64,000 nt of DNA, taken from the NCBI GenBank assembly GCA_934728065.1, contig CAKVDW010000005.1, forward strand, positions 29,417 through 93,416, read 5' to 3'. Position 1 is the first letter of the stretch; every line of letters starts with the position of its first letter. Made by a program: the position numbers and the translations under genes. Below are positions 15,461 through 26,117 of this stretch, piece after piece. The notes below the pieces were generated by a model, which saw only the letters and a list, made by a program, of their open reading frames with translations, did no database searches and was not told the origin of the DNA. This DNA is from an uncultured Campylobacter sp. (lineage in GTDB: Bacteria > Campylobacterota > Campylobacteria > Campylobacterales > Campylobacteraceae).

Positions 15461-16904
15461 GTTCTTTTGTTTGATTGTCCTCATTAATGTGAGTAAGATT
15501 TTCATCATTTTGCTCATTTTTTGAATTTATGCTTTGATTTTCATCTATATTTACAGCACTTTGAACGGCTTTGGTGTCTTTTTTGTTGTCAAAAAAGCTG
15601 ATAAGTTGCAAAAAGAGGGATTTTTTAGGCAAAATCACCGCTGTTTGACGAGCATTTGTGGAATGATAAACTGAAACGCCGTATTTGCTGGCGTAAAAGC
15701 TGATTAAAAGCTTTTGTAAAGCTGGCTCGACAAAGTTATCAAACCACGCATTGTTTGAAATGGCGATGATGATTTTGCTTTTTTTGTAAAGTTCTTCTTT
15801 GGTTGCTTCAAAGCAAATGGCGTTGGTGATGAGCTGTGAGCGTATTTTGTATTGATTAAACCTTTCTCCTCTTGAAAACTCGCCCATATTTGCCAATAAA
15901 TTTTCTCGCACAAAATCACTGATGAAAGGAATTTTTGGCATTTCCTCTCCAAAGGCAACAAGATGATATTTGCTTAAAATCTTTACTTCCCCATTTTGAA
16001 AAATGAAAGCAGAATTATAAAATTTTCCATTTTCTTCATAAGGAGCGCCGATGACAATGTCAATTTCGTTTGAAAATTCTTTCAAAAGCTCATAGTATAT
16101 CCCACCAAAACCTTGCTTTAAATCAAAAGCAAAAGAACTTTCAGGAAAAATGACAAGTTCTTTTTTTTCCTCAATCGCCTTTAAAATTTCATCAACTATT
16201 TTATCGGCATTTTTAGCCATAACTTCGGGCAAAAATTTTTCATCTTCGGCTATATTTGTATTGATAAGCTTAAATTCACTTTGCAAGGTTTCAAATTTTT
16301 TATCTTCATACTGCACGCCTGTAAAGAAAAGCGCAAGGATAATAACAAATTTATAATAACTTGAAATATACCTTTCATACCAAAAATACGCGATTAAAAA
16401 CACACACACTATCCCACGCCAGCTTGCATCAAAAAGACCAGGCACAACCAAAACGCCCCAATTAAGCCAATCAAAATCCAAAAAATGAATAAAAGGTAAG
16501 CAAAATAAAGCACCAAGTCTTAAAAAACTAAAATGAAAGACATAACAAAGGCGAAAAAGCACAGCGTAAAACAGTCCAATGCCCAAAATTTCAAATGGTA
16601 TGATATAATGAAGCCCATAATACACAGAAGAAAGGCTTATCCAATAAAACCAAAACAAGGACACAAAAAAGCCTGTTAAAAACCAGCCACGCCCATCCAT
16701 TCGCAAAAGCAGCACAAAGCCGTAAATAGCGATAAATGGCGAAAGTAAATCAAGCCAAAAATTTTCAAAATGAGAAAAATAAATAGAATTTGAAATAAAA
16801 AAAGCTGAACAAAAAGCTTTTATTATTTTTAAAATGTTAGAATTTGGATTTAATTTTCTCAAAAAAGGAATTTCAGATGCAAGAAAGCTCGCTTTTAACT
16901 TCAT
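15450..16904 (-). CDS. lnt: Apolipoprotein N-acyltransferase
   Basis: Inner-membrane enzyme that adds the third acyl chain to lipoproteins. About 484 aa if the first ATG is used. Several N-terminal membrane helices (to about residue 190) precede a nitrilase-type domain with Glu in FPESSF, Lys in LSKYHLVAFGE and Cys in AICFEAT. The start is uncertain. The ATG at 16904 would overlap the divergent yajC start at 16877, so a later start, for example the TTG near residue 16, is possible. The C-terminal 40 residues (N/D/E/Q-rich) are low complexity. Confidence 0.85.
   Translation of the reverse strand: MKLKASFLASEIPFLRKLNPNSNILKIIKAFCSAFFISNSIYFSHFENFWLDLLSPFIAIYGFVLLLRMDGRGWFLTGFFVSLFWFYWISLSSVYYGLHYIIPFEILGIGLFYAVLFRLCYVFHFSFLRLGALFCLPFIHFLDFDWLNWGVLVVPGLFDASWRGIVCVFLIAYFWYERYISSYYKFVIILALFFTGVQYEDKKFETLQSEFKLINTNIAEDEKFLPEVMAKNADKIVDEILKAIEEKKELVIFPESSFAFDLKQGFGGIYYELLKEFSNEIDIVIGAPYEENGKFYNSAFIFQNGEVKILSKYHLVAFGEEMPKIPFISDFVRENLLANMGEFSRGERFNQYKIRSQLITNAICFEATKEELYKKSKIIIAISNNAWFDNFVEPALQKLLISFYASKYGVSVYHSTNARQTAVILPKKSLFLQLISFFDNKKDTKAVQSAVNIDENQSINSKNEQNDENLTHINEDNQTKELNF
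16838..16843 (+). promoter_or_regulatory. -10 box of yajC-sec operon
   Basis: TAGAAT in TAAAATGTTAGAATTT, 34 bases before the yajC ATG and inside the 5' end of lnt as annotated. The string is shared with the nadD promoter. Confidence 0.5.
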
Positions 16905-17149
16905 TGTTACCCTTAGTCGTTTTGATTGCTATTTTTTATTTTCTAGTCATACGACCTCAACAAAAACAAGCAAAAGCCCATCAAAAGATGATTGATGAAC
17001 TACAAAAGGGTGATAAAATTATCACCACAGGCGGTTTAATTTGCGAGGTTGTAAAACCAGAACTTGATTTTATCAAAGTTAAGATTAACGATGAGGGTAT
17101 TTTGGCAAAAATTTCAAAAAAATTTATTGCAGAGAAGATAGATGAGTAG
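16877..17149 (+). CDS. yajC: Sec translocon accessory protein YajC
   Basis: Small inner-membrane subunit that associates with SecDF. 90 aa: one N-terminal transmembrane helix (about residues 8-28, LLPLVVLIAIFYFLVIRP) followed by the RPQQKQ-KAHQKM motif and a KGDKIITTGG cytoplasmic domain. The ATG at 16877 is preceded by AAAGGAA. An in-frame start 33 bases upstream lacks a site. It overlaps secD by 8 bp. Confidence 0.93.
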   Translation: MQESSLLTSLLPLVVLIAIFYFLVIRPQQKQAKAHQKMIDELQKGDKIITTGGLICEVVKPELDFIKVKINDEGILAKISKKFIAEKIDE

Positions 17150-18770
17150 TGGCAAAATCACTTACAAACTCGTTATTTTCATTGTAGTTTTGATTTTTTC
17201 TGTCCTTTTTTCTTTGCCCTCTTTTTTGCAAAGCGAGTTTGGCAAAAAGATAAATTTAGGACTTGACTTGCAAGGTGGGCTTTATATGCTGCTTGGCATT
17301 GATAGCGAAGAGGCGGTAAAATCAAAGCTTAAAACCATAGCATCAACGCTAAATTATGAGATAGACAAGCAAAACATTATCATTGATGAATTAAGAATCA
17401 ACGATGAAATCATCGAATTTAATATCTTAGATGAAAATGATATAAAAAAAGTAGAAGCTATCTTAAAAAATATCAACGGTTTAGCCATTAACTTCACAAA
17501 TGCGCATTATACCATATCTTTAAGTGAGGCTGAAATAGAATCAACTATGGACTATGCACTCTTACAGGCTGTTGAAACCATACGAAACCGCCTAGATGAG
17601 TTTGGTCTGGCTGAACCAACTGTGATTAAACAAGGAAAAGATAAGATTTTAGTTGAATTAGCGGGCATTAAAACCCGAGAAGATGAACTTCGTGCCAAAG
17701 AACGCATTATGAAAGCTGCTCATTTACAGCTTATGGAGGTTGATAGCCAAAGAATGGAAGTTGCGCATTTGCTTAGCCAAAGCGAGGCAGCAGCTTATGG
17801 AGACATTATTTTAAGCGATGCAAAGAATGAAAATATAAAATACGCCCTTAAAAGCATACCTGTGCTTGATGGCTCTATGCTTACCGATGCAAGGGTAGCA
17901 TTTTCGCAAAATTCAAACTCGCCTGTGATAAATTTTACTTTAAATTCGCAAGGCGCGGCGATTTTTGCGGATTATACTGAAAAGTCTGTTGGCAAACGCC
18001 TAGCCATAGTGCTTGATAACAAAGTGTATTCAGCCCCAAATATCAACGAACGCATAGGAGGAGGCAGTGGGCAAATCAGTGGGAATTTCACCACAGAAGA
18101 AGCGCGTGATGTCGCTGTGGCTTTAAGAAGTGGTGCTTTGCTTGCGCCTGTGAAGCTTTTAGAGCAAAGAAGCATAGGACCATCACTTGGCGCACAAAGC
18201 ATTCAAATGTCGATGATTGCGCTTATAGGTGCTAGCATAGCCATAGTGGTGTTTATGGTGCTTTATTACGGTATAGCGGGGCTTTTTGCAAATATTGCTA
18301 TGATAGTCAATATACTTGGCATAGTGGCGATGATGTCGATGTTTGGTGCTGTTTTAACCCTGCCCGGTATGGCTGGACTTGTGCTTACAGTTGGTATGGC
18401 GGTTGATGCAAATGTCATCATCAACGAGCGCATTAGAGAGCTTTTGCGCACTGGAATGAGTTTAAAGCAAAGCGTGGAAAATGGTTACAAAAACGCGATG
18501 AGCGCGATAATAGACTCAAATTTAACAAGCCTTATCACTTCTGTGGCACTTTATGCTTATGGCACAGGTGCTGTAAAGGGCTTTGCTGTTACTTTGGGTA
18601 TAGGTATAGTCATTTCAATGATAACGGCGATTTTAGGCACGCACGGAATGTTTGACTTTTTTATGACGCGCATTGAAAAAAGTGGCAAAACAACGCTTTT
18701 CTTTGGCTACAAACGCCCAGAAAATTTAGCCACAAAGCAAAATTTGACTAAAAATTCAACAAAGGTTTAA
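17142..18770 (+). CDS. secD: Protein translocase subunit SecD
   Basis: Proton-driven component of the Sec export machinery, an RND-type membrane protein. 542 aa: TM1 near residues 8-27, GLDLQGGLYMLLG near 45, a large periplasmic domain, then five membrane helices from about residue 360, containing AVDANVIINERIRE. Overlaps yajC by 8 bp and precedes secF by 2 bp. Confidence 0.96.
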   Translation: MSSGKITYKLVIFIVVLIFSVLFSLPSFLQSEFGKKINLGLDLQGGLYMLLGIDSEEAVKSKLKTIASTLNYEIDKQNIIIDELRINDEIIEFNILDENDIKKVEAILKNINGLAINFTNAHYTISLSEAEIESTMDYALLQAVETIRNRLDEFGLAEPTVIKQGKDKILVELAGIKTREDELRAKERIMKAAHLQLMEVDSQRMEVAHLLSQSEAAAYGDIILSDAKNENIKYALKSIPVLDGSMLTDARVAFSQNSNSPVINFTLNSQGAAIFADYTEKSVGKRLAIVLDNKVYSAPNINERIGGGSGQISGNFTTEEARDVAVALRSGALLAPVKLLEQRSIGPSLGAQSIQMSMIALIGASIAIVVFMVLYYGIAGLFANIAMIVNILGIVAMMSMFGAVLTLPGMAGLVLTVGMAVDANVIINERIRELLRTGMSLKQSVENGYKNAMSAIIDSNLTSLITSVALYAYGTGAVKGFAVTLGIGIVISMITAILGTHGMFDFFMTRIEKSGKTTLFFGYKRPENLATKQNLTKNSTKV

Positions 18771-18772
18771 AA

Positions 18773-19744
18773 ATGCAGTTTTTTAGCGAAAAGAAAATTT
18801 ATGATTTTATGAAAATGCGTTATGGCTCGCTAGTGTTTTGTGCTGTTTTGGTGCTTGGGACGATTTTTTTGTTTTTTGAAAGAGGGCTTGCCTTTGGGAT
18901 TGATTTTAGCGGAGGCACGCTCGTTCAGGTGCGTTATGAGGGCAAAGCGCCTATTCCGCAAATCCGCGAAATTTTAGGCAAAACGGGCGAGTTTCAAAAC
19001 CTTTCTGTAACGGAATTTGGCGGGGACAATGAAATCACCATTCGTTTTTTGGGAAGTTCAAGCAGCCTTTCAGCCGACATAGGACAGCATATCAGTGAGC
19101 TTTTGCAAGGCACGGGTAGCTTTGAAATCCGCCGTGCTGATGTGGTAGGACCAAAGGTAGGCGATGAGCTAAGGCAAAAGGGCATAATGGCGATAGTAGT
19201 GAGCTTAATCGCTATTTTGCTTTATATCGCCGTGCGTTTTGAGTGGCGTTTTGCCCTAGCTGCCATTATCACAGAAATCCACGATGTTTTCATCACGCTT
19301 GGAGCGATAATGCTCTTTCGCATTGATGTGAATTTAGACACGCTGGCGGCGGTTTTAACCGTGCTTGGCTACTCGCTTAATGACAAAATCATCATTTTTG
19401 ATAGGATAAGAGAGGGCATAAAAACAAGCAAGCAAAACAATCTTGCCCTAATCATCAACGAAAGCGTGTCCGCAACTTTGTCGCGCACTGTTATCACTTC
19501 TGGCACGAGCGGGGCGACTGTTTTGATTTTGTATCTTTTTGGCGGCTCAATGATAGAGGGCTTTTCGCTCACCTTAATGGTAGGCATTGTTGTCGGCACT
19601 TTAAGCTCGATTTTCGTGGCAAGTCCTATTTTGCTGTGGTTTAAATTCAGCGTTTTAAATTACAGGCAAAAAGAGTTAGAAAAGGCTAAAAAGGCACAAG
19701 AAAAGGCTAAAATGCGCCAAATGTATGAAAAAGGAAGTGTGTAA
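18773..19744 (+). CDS. secF: Protein translocase subunit SecF
   Basis: Partner of SecD. 323 aa: TM1 at about residues 18-36, [13 protein letters not shown] near 44, then five helices from about residue 135, with the family motif [16 protein letters not shown] near 200. The lysine-rich tail is cytoplasmic. The stop overlaps the leuS ATG by one base. Confidence 0.96.
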   Translation: MQFFSEKKIYDFMKMRYGSLVFCAVLVLGTIFLFFERGLAFGIDFSGGTLVQVRYEGKAPIPQIREILGKTGEFQNLSVTEFGGDNEITIRFLGSSSSLSADIGQHISELLQGTGSFEIRRADVVGPKVGDELRQKGIMAIVVSLIAILLYIAVRFEWRFALAAIITEIHDVFITLGAIMLFRIDVNLDTLAAVLTVLGYSLNDKIIIFDRIREGIKTSKQNNLALIINESVSATLSRTVITSGTSGATVLILYLFGGSMIEGFSLTLMVGIVVGTLSSIFVASPILLWFKFSVLNYRQKELEKAKKAQEKAKMRQMYEKGSV

Positions 19745-22185
19745 TGGCTTATAACGCCAAAGATATAGAAAAAAAATGGCAAGACATTTGGGATAAAGAG
19801 CAAAGTTTTGAGCCAAAAGATGATTTTTCCTTGCCGAAAAAATACATTTTATCAATGTTTCCTTACCCTAGCGGGCGCATACATATGGGGCATGTGCGAA
19901 ACTACACCATAGGGGACGCCCTTGCAAGGTATTACCGCAATGCTGGCTTTAATGTCTTGCACCCCATAGGCTTTGACAGCTTTGGAATGCCCGCTGAAAA
20001 CGCCGCCATAAAGCACAAAATTCACCCTAAAACTTGGACTTATGAAAACATAGCCTATATGAAAAAAGAGCTTTTTTCGCTGGGCTTTTCTTTTTCGCGC
20101 AAAAGAATGCTTGCAACTTCTGATGCGATTTATACGAAATTTGAGCAAGAGTTTTTCATCAAAATGTTTGAAAAGGGGCTTATTTATACAAAAGATGCAA
20201 ATGTAAATTGGTGCGAGGTTGATAAAACCGTGCTTGCAAACGAACAAGTTGTTGATGGCAAATGCTGGCGTTGCGGACACGAGGTAGTGCAAAAAAAGAT
20301 GAGCGGGTATTATGTGAAAATCACCGCTTATGCTGAGGAGCTTTTAAAGGATTTGCAACTTTTGCAAGGCAAGTGGTCGCCGCAAGTTTTAACTATGCAA
20401 GAAAATTGGATAGGCAAGAGTTATGGGCTTGAATTTGCCTTTGTTTTAGATGATGAGAGTGCGCAAAAGGCTGGACAAAAGAGTTTTAAGGTTTTTACCA
20501 CAAGGGCTGATACCATTTATGGCGTGAGCTACATAGCTCTTGCGCCCGAGCATAGCATTGTTTGCGAGCTTTTAAAAAAGGGGCATTTAGACAAAAAAAC
20601 AGCGCAAAAAATCAGCGCGATGCAAAATCAAAGCCAAAGACAAAGGCAGATTGCCGACAAAGAGGGGTATTTTTTAGGCATTTACGCCACTCACCCCTTG
20701 ACAAAGGCGAAAATTCCTGTGTGGGTAGCGAATTTTGTTTTGAGTGATTATGGCTCTGGTGCTGTTATGGCTGTGCCTGCGCACGATGAAAGGGATTATG
20801 AGTTTGCCACTCAATACAAACTCCCCATAATCAAAGTCATCGCCCACGAAGATAGCCTTGAAAACAAGGCTTGGGAGCAAAAGGCTGGCGTGCTTATAAA
20901 TAGCGATGAATTCAGCGGAACAGAGTGCAACCAAGCGCGTGAAAAAATCATAGAATTCTTTGAAAAAAACTCACTCGGACAAAGGGTTACAAACTACAAA
21001 ATAAGAGATTGGGGCGTTTCAAGGCAAAGGTATTGGGGCGCGCCTATTCCTATGGTGCGTTGCGAAAAGTGCGGCATAGTGCCACAAAATTTAGCAAATT
21101 TACCCATAACCCTGCCCGATGACATAGAAATCACAGGCGAGGGCAACCCCTTGCAAATGCACCCTAGCTGGAAAAACTGCCTTTGTCCTAAATGTGGCAA
21201 AAGCGCGCAAAAAGAGTGCGACACGCTTGATACCTTTTTTGAAAGTTCGTGGTATTATGCTCGTTTTGCAAGCGATGAAAAATCGTGGCAAAGCGTGGCT
21301 TTGGATAAAAAAAGTATGCAGTATTGGCTCAATGTCGATCAGTATATAGGCGGCATAGAACACGCTATCTTGCACTTACTTTACGCGCGCTTTTTTCAAA
21401 AGGCTTTGCGGGATTTGGGTTATTTGAGTGGGGCTGAGCCTTTTGAGCGGCTTTTAACGCAAGGAATGGTGCTAAAAGACGGCGCAAAGATGAGCAAAAG
21501 CAAGGGCAATGTCATCGACCCTGATGACATTATCGCAAAATACGGCGCTGATACAGCAAGGCTTTTCATACTCTTTGCCGCCCCACCAGCAAAAGAGCTA
21601 GAATGGAATGACAATGCTGTTGAGGGCGCTTATCGCTTTTTGTGTCGGCTTTGGGATAGGGCTTTGCAAATAAAACCTTATGATGAAATGCCACAAATTC
21701 AGCAAGCTAGCCTAAACAAAGATGAAAAATTCGCCCGCCTTAAAGTCTATGAGGCACTGAAAAAAGCAGGCGAAGTATATGAGAGCAGCTTTGCTTTTAA
21801 CACTCTCATCGCAGCTTGTATGGAGGCTTTAAATGCCTTAAATTCAGTCAAAAACGATGAAATTTTGGCTGAGGGCTTTTATATCATCTTAAATGTGCTT
21901 GAACCCATAGTGCCGCACATTTGCTGTGAGTTAAGCCAGCAGCTTTTTAAACGCAAGAATTTAGGCAAGATTAAACTAGCTAGTGAAGCCTTTGTTAAAG
22001 ATAGTCTAAAACTTGGCGTCAGCATAAATGGCAAAAACCGCGCAGAAATCGAAGTAGCAAGCAATGCCAGCAAAGATGAAATTTTAGCCCTTGCCAAACA
22101 AAGCACGCAAAAATGGCTTGAAAATAAAACAATCATCAAAGAAATTTATGTAGAAAAAAAGCTTGTGAATTTGGTGATAAAATGA
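19744..22185 (+). CDS. leuS: Leucyl-tRNA synthetase
   Basis: Charges tRNA-Leu. 813 aa class I synthetase. The HIGH motif appears as HMGH in [15 protein letters not shown] near residue 45, zinc-type CWRC and CPKC pairs lie near 178 and 480, an editing domain is inserted, and KMSKS is near residue 583. It sits in the sec operon between secF and lptE, as I recall from C. jejuni, with overlaps at both ends (1 bp and 4 bp). Confidence 0.97.
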   Translation: MAYNAKDIEKKWQDIWDKEQSFEPKDDFSLPKKYILSMFPYPSGRIHMGHVRNYTIGDALARYYRNAGFNVLHPIGFDSFGMPAENAAIKHKIHPKTWTYENIAYMKKELFSLGFSFSRKRMLATSDAIYTKFEQEFFIKMFEKGLIYTKDANVNWCEVDKTVLANEQVVDGKCWRCGHEVVQKKMSGYYVKITAYAEELLKDLQLLQGKWSPQVLTMQENWIGKSYGLEFAFVLDDESAQKAGQKSFKVFTTRADTIYGVSYIALAPEHSIVCELLKKGHLDKKTAQKISAMQNQSQRQRQIADKEGYFLGIYATHPLTKAKIPVWVANFVLSDYGSGAVMAVPAHDERDYEFATQYKLPIIKVIAHEDSLENKAWEQKAGVLINSDEFSGTECNQAREKIIEFFEKNSLGQRVTNYKIRDWGVSRQRYWGAPIPMVRCEKCGIVPQNLANLPITLPDDIEITGEGNPLQMHPSWKNCLCPKCGKSAQKECDTLDTFFESSWYYARFASDEKSWQSVALDKKSMQYWLNVDQYIGGIEHAILHLLYARFFQKALRDLGYLSGAEPFERLLTQGMVLKDGAKMSKSKGNVIDPDDIIAKYGADTARLFILFAAPPAKELEWNDNAVEGAYRFLCRLWDRALQIKPYDEMPQIQQASLNKDEKFARLKVYEALKKAGEVYESSFAFNTLIAACMEALNALNSVKNDEILAEGFYIILNVLEPIVPHICCELSQQLFKRKNLGKIKLASEAFVKDSLKLGVSINGKNRAEIEVASNASKDEILALAKQSTQKWLENKTIIKEIYVEKKLVNLVIK

Positions 22186-22691
22186 AAAAAATTCTTGCTA
22201 CAACACTTGCCCTTGCCCTTTGTGCCTGTGGGTATTTGCCCGCAAGCAAGGTAGCGAACAATATTTTTAGCGACAATGTTTATTTGTATGTAAGCATTTC
22301 TCAACAAGATGCTAAAAATAGCATTTACATAGTCGATACTGTGCGAGAACTTATCATCAACAAGCTTGGAAAAAGCCCAGCACTCAAAGAAGAAGCTGAT
22401 GATAGTTTGCTTGTGAGTATGGAAAGTTTGAATTTCACACCCATTATATACGATGAAAATGGCTATGTCATCGCTTATAAAACAAGAATAGTCTTGGCAT
22501 TTGATGCCACATTTAAAGATGGGCGTAAAGAAAGAATACAAACAAGCGGAGATTACGACTTTGCTATTTCGCCAAACTCAGTCATCAGCGACACAGCAAG
22601 GTTTGAGGCGATACGGTTTGCTTCAAGCGAAGCTTTTGATGAATTTATTTCCATTATAGCGATTAAAGGACATAAAAATGGCAAATATTAA
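22182..22691 (+). CDS. lptE: LptE-like outer-membrane LPS-assembly lipoprotein
   Basis: 169 aa with a lipoprotein signal ([16 protein letters not shown], Cys near residue 16). The remainder resembles the LptE fold position and size, and it sits directly after leuS, where C. jejuni has the equivalent lipoprotein gene (Cj1090c). LptE plugs and helps assemble the LptD barrel that inserts lipopolysaccharide. The family is poorly conserved, so the name rests on signal, length and context. Confidence 0.7.
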   Translation: MKKILATTLALALCACGYLPASKVANNIFSDNVYLYVSISQQDAKNSIYIVDTVRELIINKLGKSPALKEEADDSLLVSMESLNFTPIIYDENGYVIAYKTRIVLAFDATFKDGRKERIQTSGDYDFAISPNSVISDTARFEAIRFASSEAFDEFISIIAIKGHKNGKY

Positions 22692-24069
22692 TGAACTTGC
22701 TAAACAAACCCTACTTTTACTCAAAGAAAGAGGCTTGAAAGCAACGCCAGAAAATTACACTGAGATTTTTGAGGAGCTGAGCTTAAAAAGAGGAATGAGC
22801 GGCGGCACAAAAGAAAAAATCAACAAATTCAAAGCCCTTTTAATCCCAAGTTACCAAGAAGACAAACAGTTGCAAAATGTTAAAAATGTAGATGAGTTTT
22901 TAAGCTATCTCATCTCAAAACTCAACAGACAAAGCAAAGATAGGGGTTTAGAGTTCTTAAAACTTCTTATATCAATAAGCAAAAGTTTGCTTGCAAGCAA
23001 AGATAAAAAAGTAAGAGAAATGGCGAATTTAAATTTGTCAAAACTTTCTCAAAGTATGGATAATGAAAATATATTTTTGTTGGAAAAAAAATGGCAAGAA
23101 TGGGAGCAAGAATACAGACAAAACACCGAGCTTGAGAGCAAGCTTAATGAATATGGCATAAAAAATGAAGACTATGCAGCCACCATAAATAAACTTTTAG
23201 AGCAGCTTAATGCTCGTTCTTATAGGAGATTTGCAGCCTTGCTTTGCCTTTGCTTGCACCCGTCTTTAACGCAAAGTGAAGCCATTAAGGACTTTGAATT
23301 AAGACTGAGAAACAAGCCTTACACCCTTGCACCAAATGAAGGCACAAGCGATAATTTCTTAAACGAGCTTAGCCAAATGGTGAGCAAAAGAATCAACGCC
23401 GATATGATGTTTGTTCAAAAAAATCTTAGTTTTTTTGAACAAAATTTGCAAAAACTCAGCCAAATGCTTGATGCGCTTAATAATACAAATGAAAGCAATG
23501 TTGGCTTTGTGAATAATCTTAAAAAAGAAAAAGATGGCAAAGTGAGCTTAAGTTTTGACGAACTTAAAGAAAAATTTGATGCCTTAAGTCAAAAAATAGA
23601 AAAAATGGACAAACAGGTTCATTCGATGAATGATGATAAAGAGCGAGAGGAATGGAGTTTGCAAACCCACATTGCCAAACTTGATGAAAATTTTTTGCAA
23701 AACAAAAGCAATTACACGCTTTGCGTTTTTAGCGTGAGTAATTACCGTTTTATCATCGAAAGATACGGTTTAGAAAATTTAAAAGAAATTTTAATGCACT
23801 TTAAGCGAATTCTTAAGGATAATTGCTCAAGGTTAGATGAGTTGTGGATACTTGATGAAAAGTCCTATCTGCTCGTTATTTACGAAAAAGATTACAATCA
23901 AATCATAGAATTTATGCAAAGAAACATTAGCGAAATAGAAAGCTTTAAATTTATCTACAAACAAGAAGTAGTTTTACCCAAAATAGTCAGCTTTTTTATG
24001 GACAAACAAAGCTATCCTCATCTTAATCTTTTAGAAGAGCTTTCAAAAAAAATAAACGATGAATTTTAA
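22678..24069 (+). CDS. Degenerate GGDEF-like domain protein, function unknown
   Basis: 463 aa, soluble, no signal peptide. A helical N-terminal region (ELAKQTLLLLKERGLKATPENYTEIFEEL) and a coiled coil (about residues 245-320) lead to a C-terminal part, YTLCVFSVSNYRFIIERYGLENLKEIL, that matches the opening of a diguanylate cyclase fold. It lacks the GG(D/E)EF active-site loop. Equivalent to C. jejuni Cj1089c by position. Catalysis is unlikely; a scaffold or sensing role is possible. Overlaps lptE by 14 bp and folC by 11 bp. Confidence 0.6.
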   Translation: MANINELAKQTLLLLKERGLKATPENYTEIFEELSLKRGMSGGTKEKINKFKALLIPSYQEDKQLQNVKNVDEFLSYLISKLNRQSKDRGLEFLKLLISISKSLLASKDKKVREMANLNLSKLSQSMDNENIFLLEKKWQEWEQEYRQNTELESKLNEYGIKNEDYAATINKLLEQLNARSYRRFAALLCLCLHPSLTQSEAIKDFELRLRNKPYTLAPNEGTSDNFLNELSQMVSKRINADMMFVQKNLSFFEQNLQKLSQMLDALNNTNESNVGFVNNLKKEKDGKVSLSFDELKEKFDALSQKIEKMDKQVHSMNDDKEREEWSLQTHIAKLDENFLQNKSNYTLCVFSVSNYRFIIERYGLENLKEILMHFKRILKDNCSRLDELWILDEKSYLLVIYEKDYNQIIEFMQRNISEIESFKFIYKQEVVLPKIVSFFMDKQSYPHLNLLEELSKKINDEF

Positions 24070-25249
24070 AAAAACTTTAGCCCAAAAAAGCGAGCATTAC
24101 GCGCAAATAGACAAATTCCGCGCCTTTCGTTTGTATGAACGCTACAAAAAGGCATTTTGCGAGCTTAAAATAATCCAAATCATCGGCACAAACGGCAAGG
24201 GAAGCACGGGGCGTTTTTTAGCCCAGCTCTTAAACGCCCTAAATTTCAATGTCGCTCACTACACTAGCCCGCATATCTTTGAATTTAACGAAAGATTTTG
24301 GCAAAATGGAAGGCTTTTAAGCGATGATGAGTTAAACTTAGCCCACGAAACTTTGGCTAAAATGATGAGTGATGAAGATTTGCAAAGCCTTTCTTACTTT
24401 GAATACGCCACATTTTTAGCGGCTTTGTCTTTTAAAAAATGTGATTTTGTAGTCTTTGAAGCAGGTTTAGGCGGAGAATTTGACGCTACTTCGGTGTTTG
24501 ATAAGATTTTAAGCGTTTTTACGCCTATATCTTACGACCACACACAAATTTTAGGCGCAAATTTGCTAGGCATAGCTCGCACCAAACTTAAAGTGATGGC
24601 GAAAAAGGCTGTTATTTCTAGCACACAAGAAGAAGCTGTCTTAAATTTAGCCCATAAAATCGCTCTTTTAAAAAATGCTACCCTTTATGAAAGCGATAAA
24701 TTCATAGCCTTGCAAGATAAAGAATTTAAAAATGCCCTTAAAAACTACACCACAAAGCACAATTTACCCAAATTTTTGCAAGAAAATTTAAAAACCGCAC
24801 TTTGTGCCTTAAATTTACTCACAAATTCGCAAAAAAATTTACTCTTTGCCTTAAATTCGCTCAAAAGCCTTGATTTAAGGGGCAGATGCGAACAATTTAC
24901 AAAAAACATAATCATCGATGTAGGACACAACGAAATGGCGGCTGAAGTCCTAGCACAGCACTTTAAGGGGCGAAAATTTACACTCATATACAATTCTTTT
25001 TTAGATAAAAATATCTTTGCCATTTTAAGAATTCTGCAACCTTTAATTGATAAAATTTTAATTTATGAGTATTTTAGTGAAAGAAAATTAGCCACTAAAG
25101 AAATAAGCACCATAGCCAAAGAGCTTGGCATCGCTTGTGAAAATTTTAAGTGTATGCAAAAGGAAAAGGATTATTTAGTTTTTGGCTCTTTTGTTTTGGT
25201 AGAAAATTTTCTAAAGGAGTATTTTGAAAAAATACAAACGAATGATTGA
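24059..25249 (+). CDS. folC: Bifunctional folylpolyglutamate/dihydrofolate synthase
   Basis: Adds glutamate to dihydropteroate and folates in an ATP-dependent Mur-ligase-type reaction. 396 aa. The P-loop IIGTNGKGST is near residue 41, the SYDHTQILG segment with the family HTxxLG-like motif near 160, and VDVGHN-like IIDVGHNEMA near 283. The ends overlap the preceding gene (11 bp) and the following peptidase gene (26 bp). Confidence 0.93.
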   Translation: MNFKKTLAQKSEHYAQIDKFRAFRLYERYKKAFCELKIIQIIGTNGKGSTGRFLAQLLNALNFNVAHYTSPHIFEFNERFWQNGRLLSDDELNLAHETLAKMMSDEDLQSLSYFEYATFLAALSFKKCDFVVFEAGLGGEFDATSVFDKILSVFTPISYDHTQILGANLLGIARTKLKVMAKKAVISSTQEEAVLNLAHKIALLKNATLYESDKFIALQDKEFKNALKNYTTKHNLPKFLQENLKTALCALNLLTNSQKNLLFALNSLKSLDLRGRCEQFTKNIIIDVGHNEMAAEVLAQHFKGRKFTLIYNSFLDKNIFAILRILQPLIDKILIYEYFSERKLATKEISTIAKELGIACENFKCMQKEKDYLVFGSFVLVENFLKEYFEKIQTND

Positions 25250-26117
25250 TAGATTTTCCATAACCATTACAGACATTAATGGTTCTCGGCATTTTCATCT
25301 TTCTCAAGTCATTAAAAAGATAACTTTTTATTTTGTTGGCTTTGCCTTGTTTTTATTTGTTGGCAGCTTTTCTTTTATCTACTACCTCAACCACAAGGTT
25401 GATGAGCTTGACACCAAAAGAAAGACCTTAAGTCTAACAAATGAAGAATTACAAAAAAGTATAGATGAACAAGCACAAAGATATGTTGGCATAGAAGATA
25501 AAATAGCTACCTTTGAGGAACAACTCGGTCTTAAAGAATTAGACAACAACCTCACCCCAGCAGCGAGAATGGCTGTGTTAAGTTTAACAAATGAGCAACA
25601 AAGTGCTATGTTATCGCAAGTTCCAAATGGCTATCCCATTACAAATAAAGGTGTTTCAGGCAATTTTGGCTGGAGACTTCACCCCATTTTAAAAAGGCAA
25701 GAATTTCACACGGGCATTGATTTAGTCGCTACTGAGGGAACACCTGTTTATGCTACGGCAAATGCCATAGTCGAATTTGCAGGATATAACTCAAATGGTT
25801 ATGGTTATATGGTGATTTTAATCCACAACTTTGGCTTTAAAACCGTTTATGCGCATTTACTTCGCAAAGATGTTTTACAAGTGGGCAATTTCGTCAAAAA
25901 AGGAGAATTAATAGGATATTCAGGAAATACAGGAGCTTCCACAGGACCACATCTTCATTATGAAGTGCGTTTTGTGAATAAAACATTAGAACCGTCATAT
26001 TTTCTCAATCTAAACCGAAAAAATATGGAAAAATTATTTAATCAAGAAAGGAGAGTGCCATGGCAATCTTTAATAAAGGCAACGACATCGCCTCAAGTGT
26101 CCAAGAGACCACAGTAA
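25224..26117 (+). CDS. M23 peptidoglycan endopeptidase (cell-shape family)
   Basis: 297 aa, anchored by one N-terminal transmembrane helix (about residues 33-54), then a coiled coil and a LytM/M23 domain with all zinc residues: HTGIDL near 162, YAHL near 205 and GPHLHYEV near 236. It cleaves cross-linked peptidoglycan peptides. By position it corresponds to the C. jejuni peptidase next to a bactofilin (Cj1087c, reported as Pgp3; related to H. pylori Csd1). The start is TTG at 25224, with AAAGGAG five bases upstream. The next in-frame ATG at 25242 lacks a site. Its 3' end overlaps the bactofilin gene by 58 bp. Confidence 0.88.
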   Translation: MKKYKRMIDRFSITITDINGSRHFHLSQVIKKITFYFVGFALFLFVGSFSFIYYLNHKVDELDTKRKTLSLTNEELQKSIDEQAQRYVGIEDKIATFEEQLGLKELDNNLTPAARMAVLSLTNEQQSAMLSQVPNGYPITNKGVSGNFGWRLHPILKRQEFHTGIDLVATEGTPVYATANAIVEFAGYNSNGYGYMVILIHNFGFKTVYAHLLRKDVLQVGNFVKKGELIGYSGNTGASTGPHLHYEVRFVNKTLEPSYFLNLNRKNMEKLFNQERRVPWQSLIKATTSPQVSKRPQ

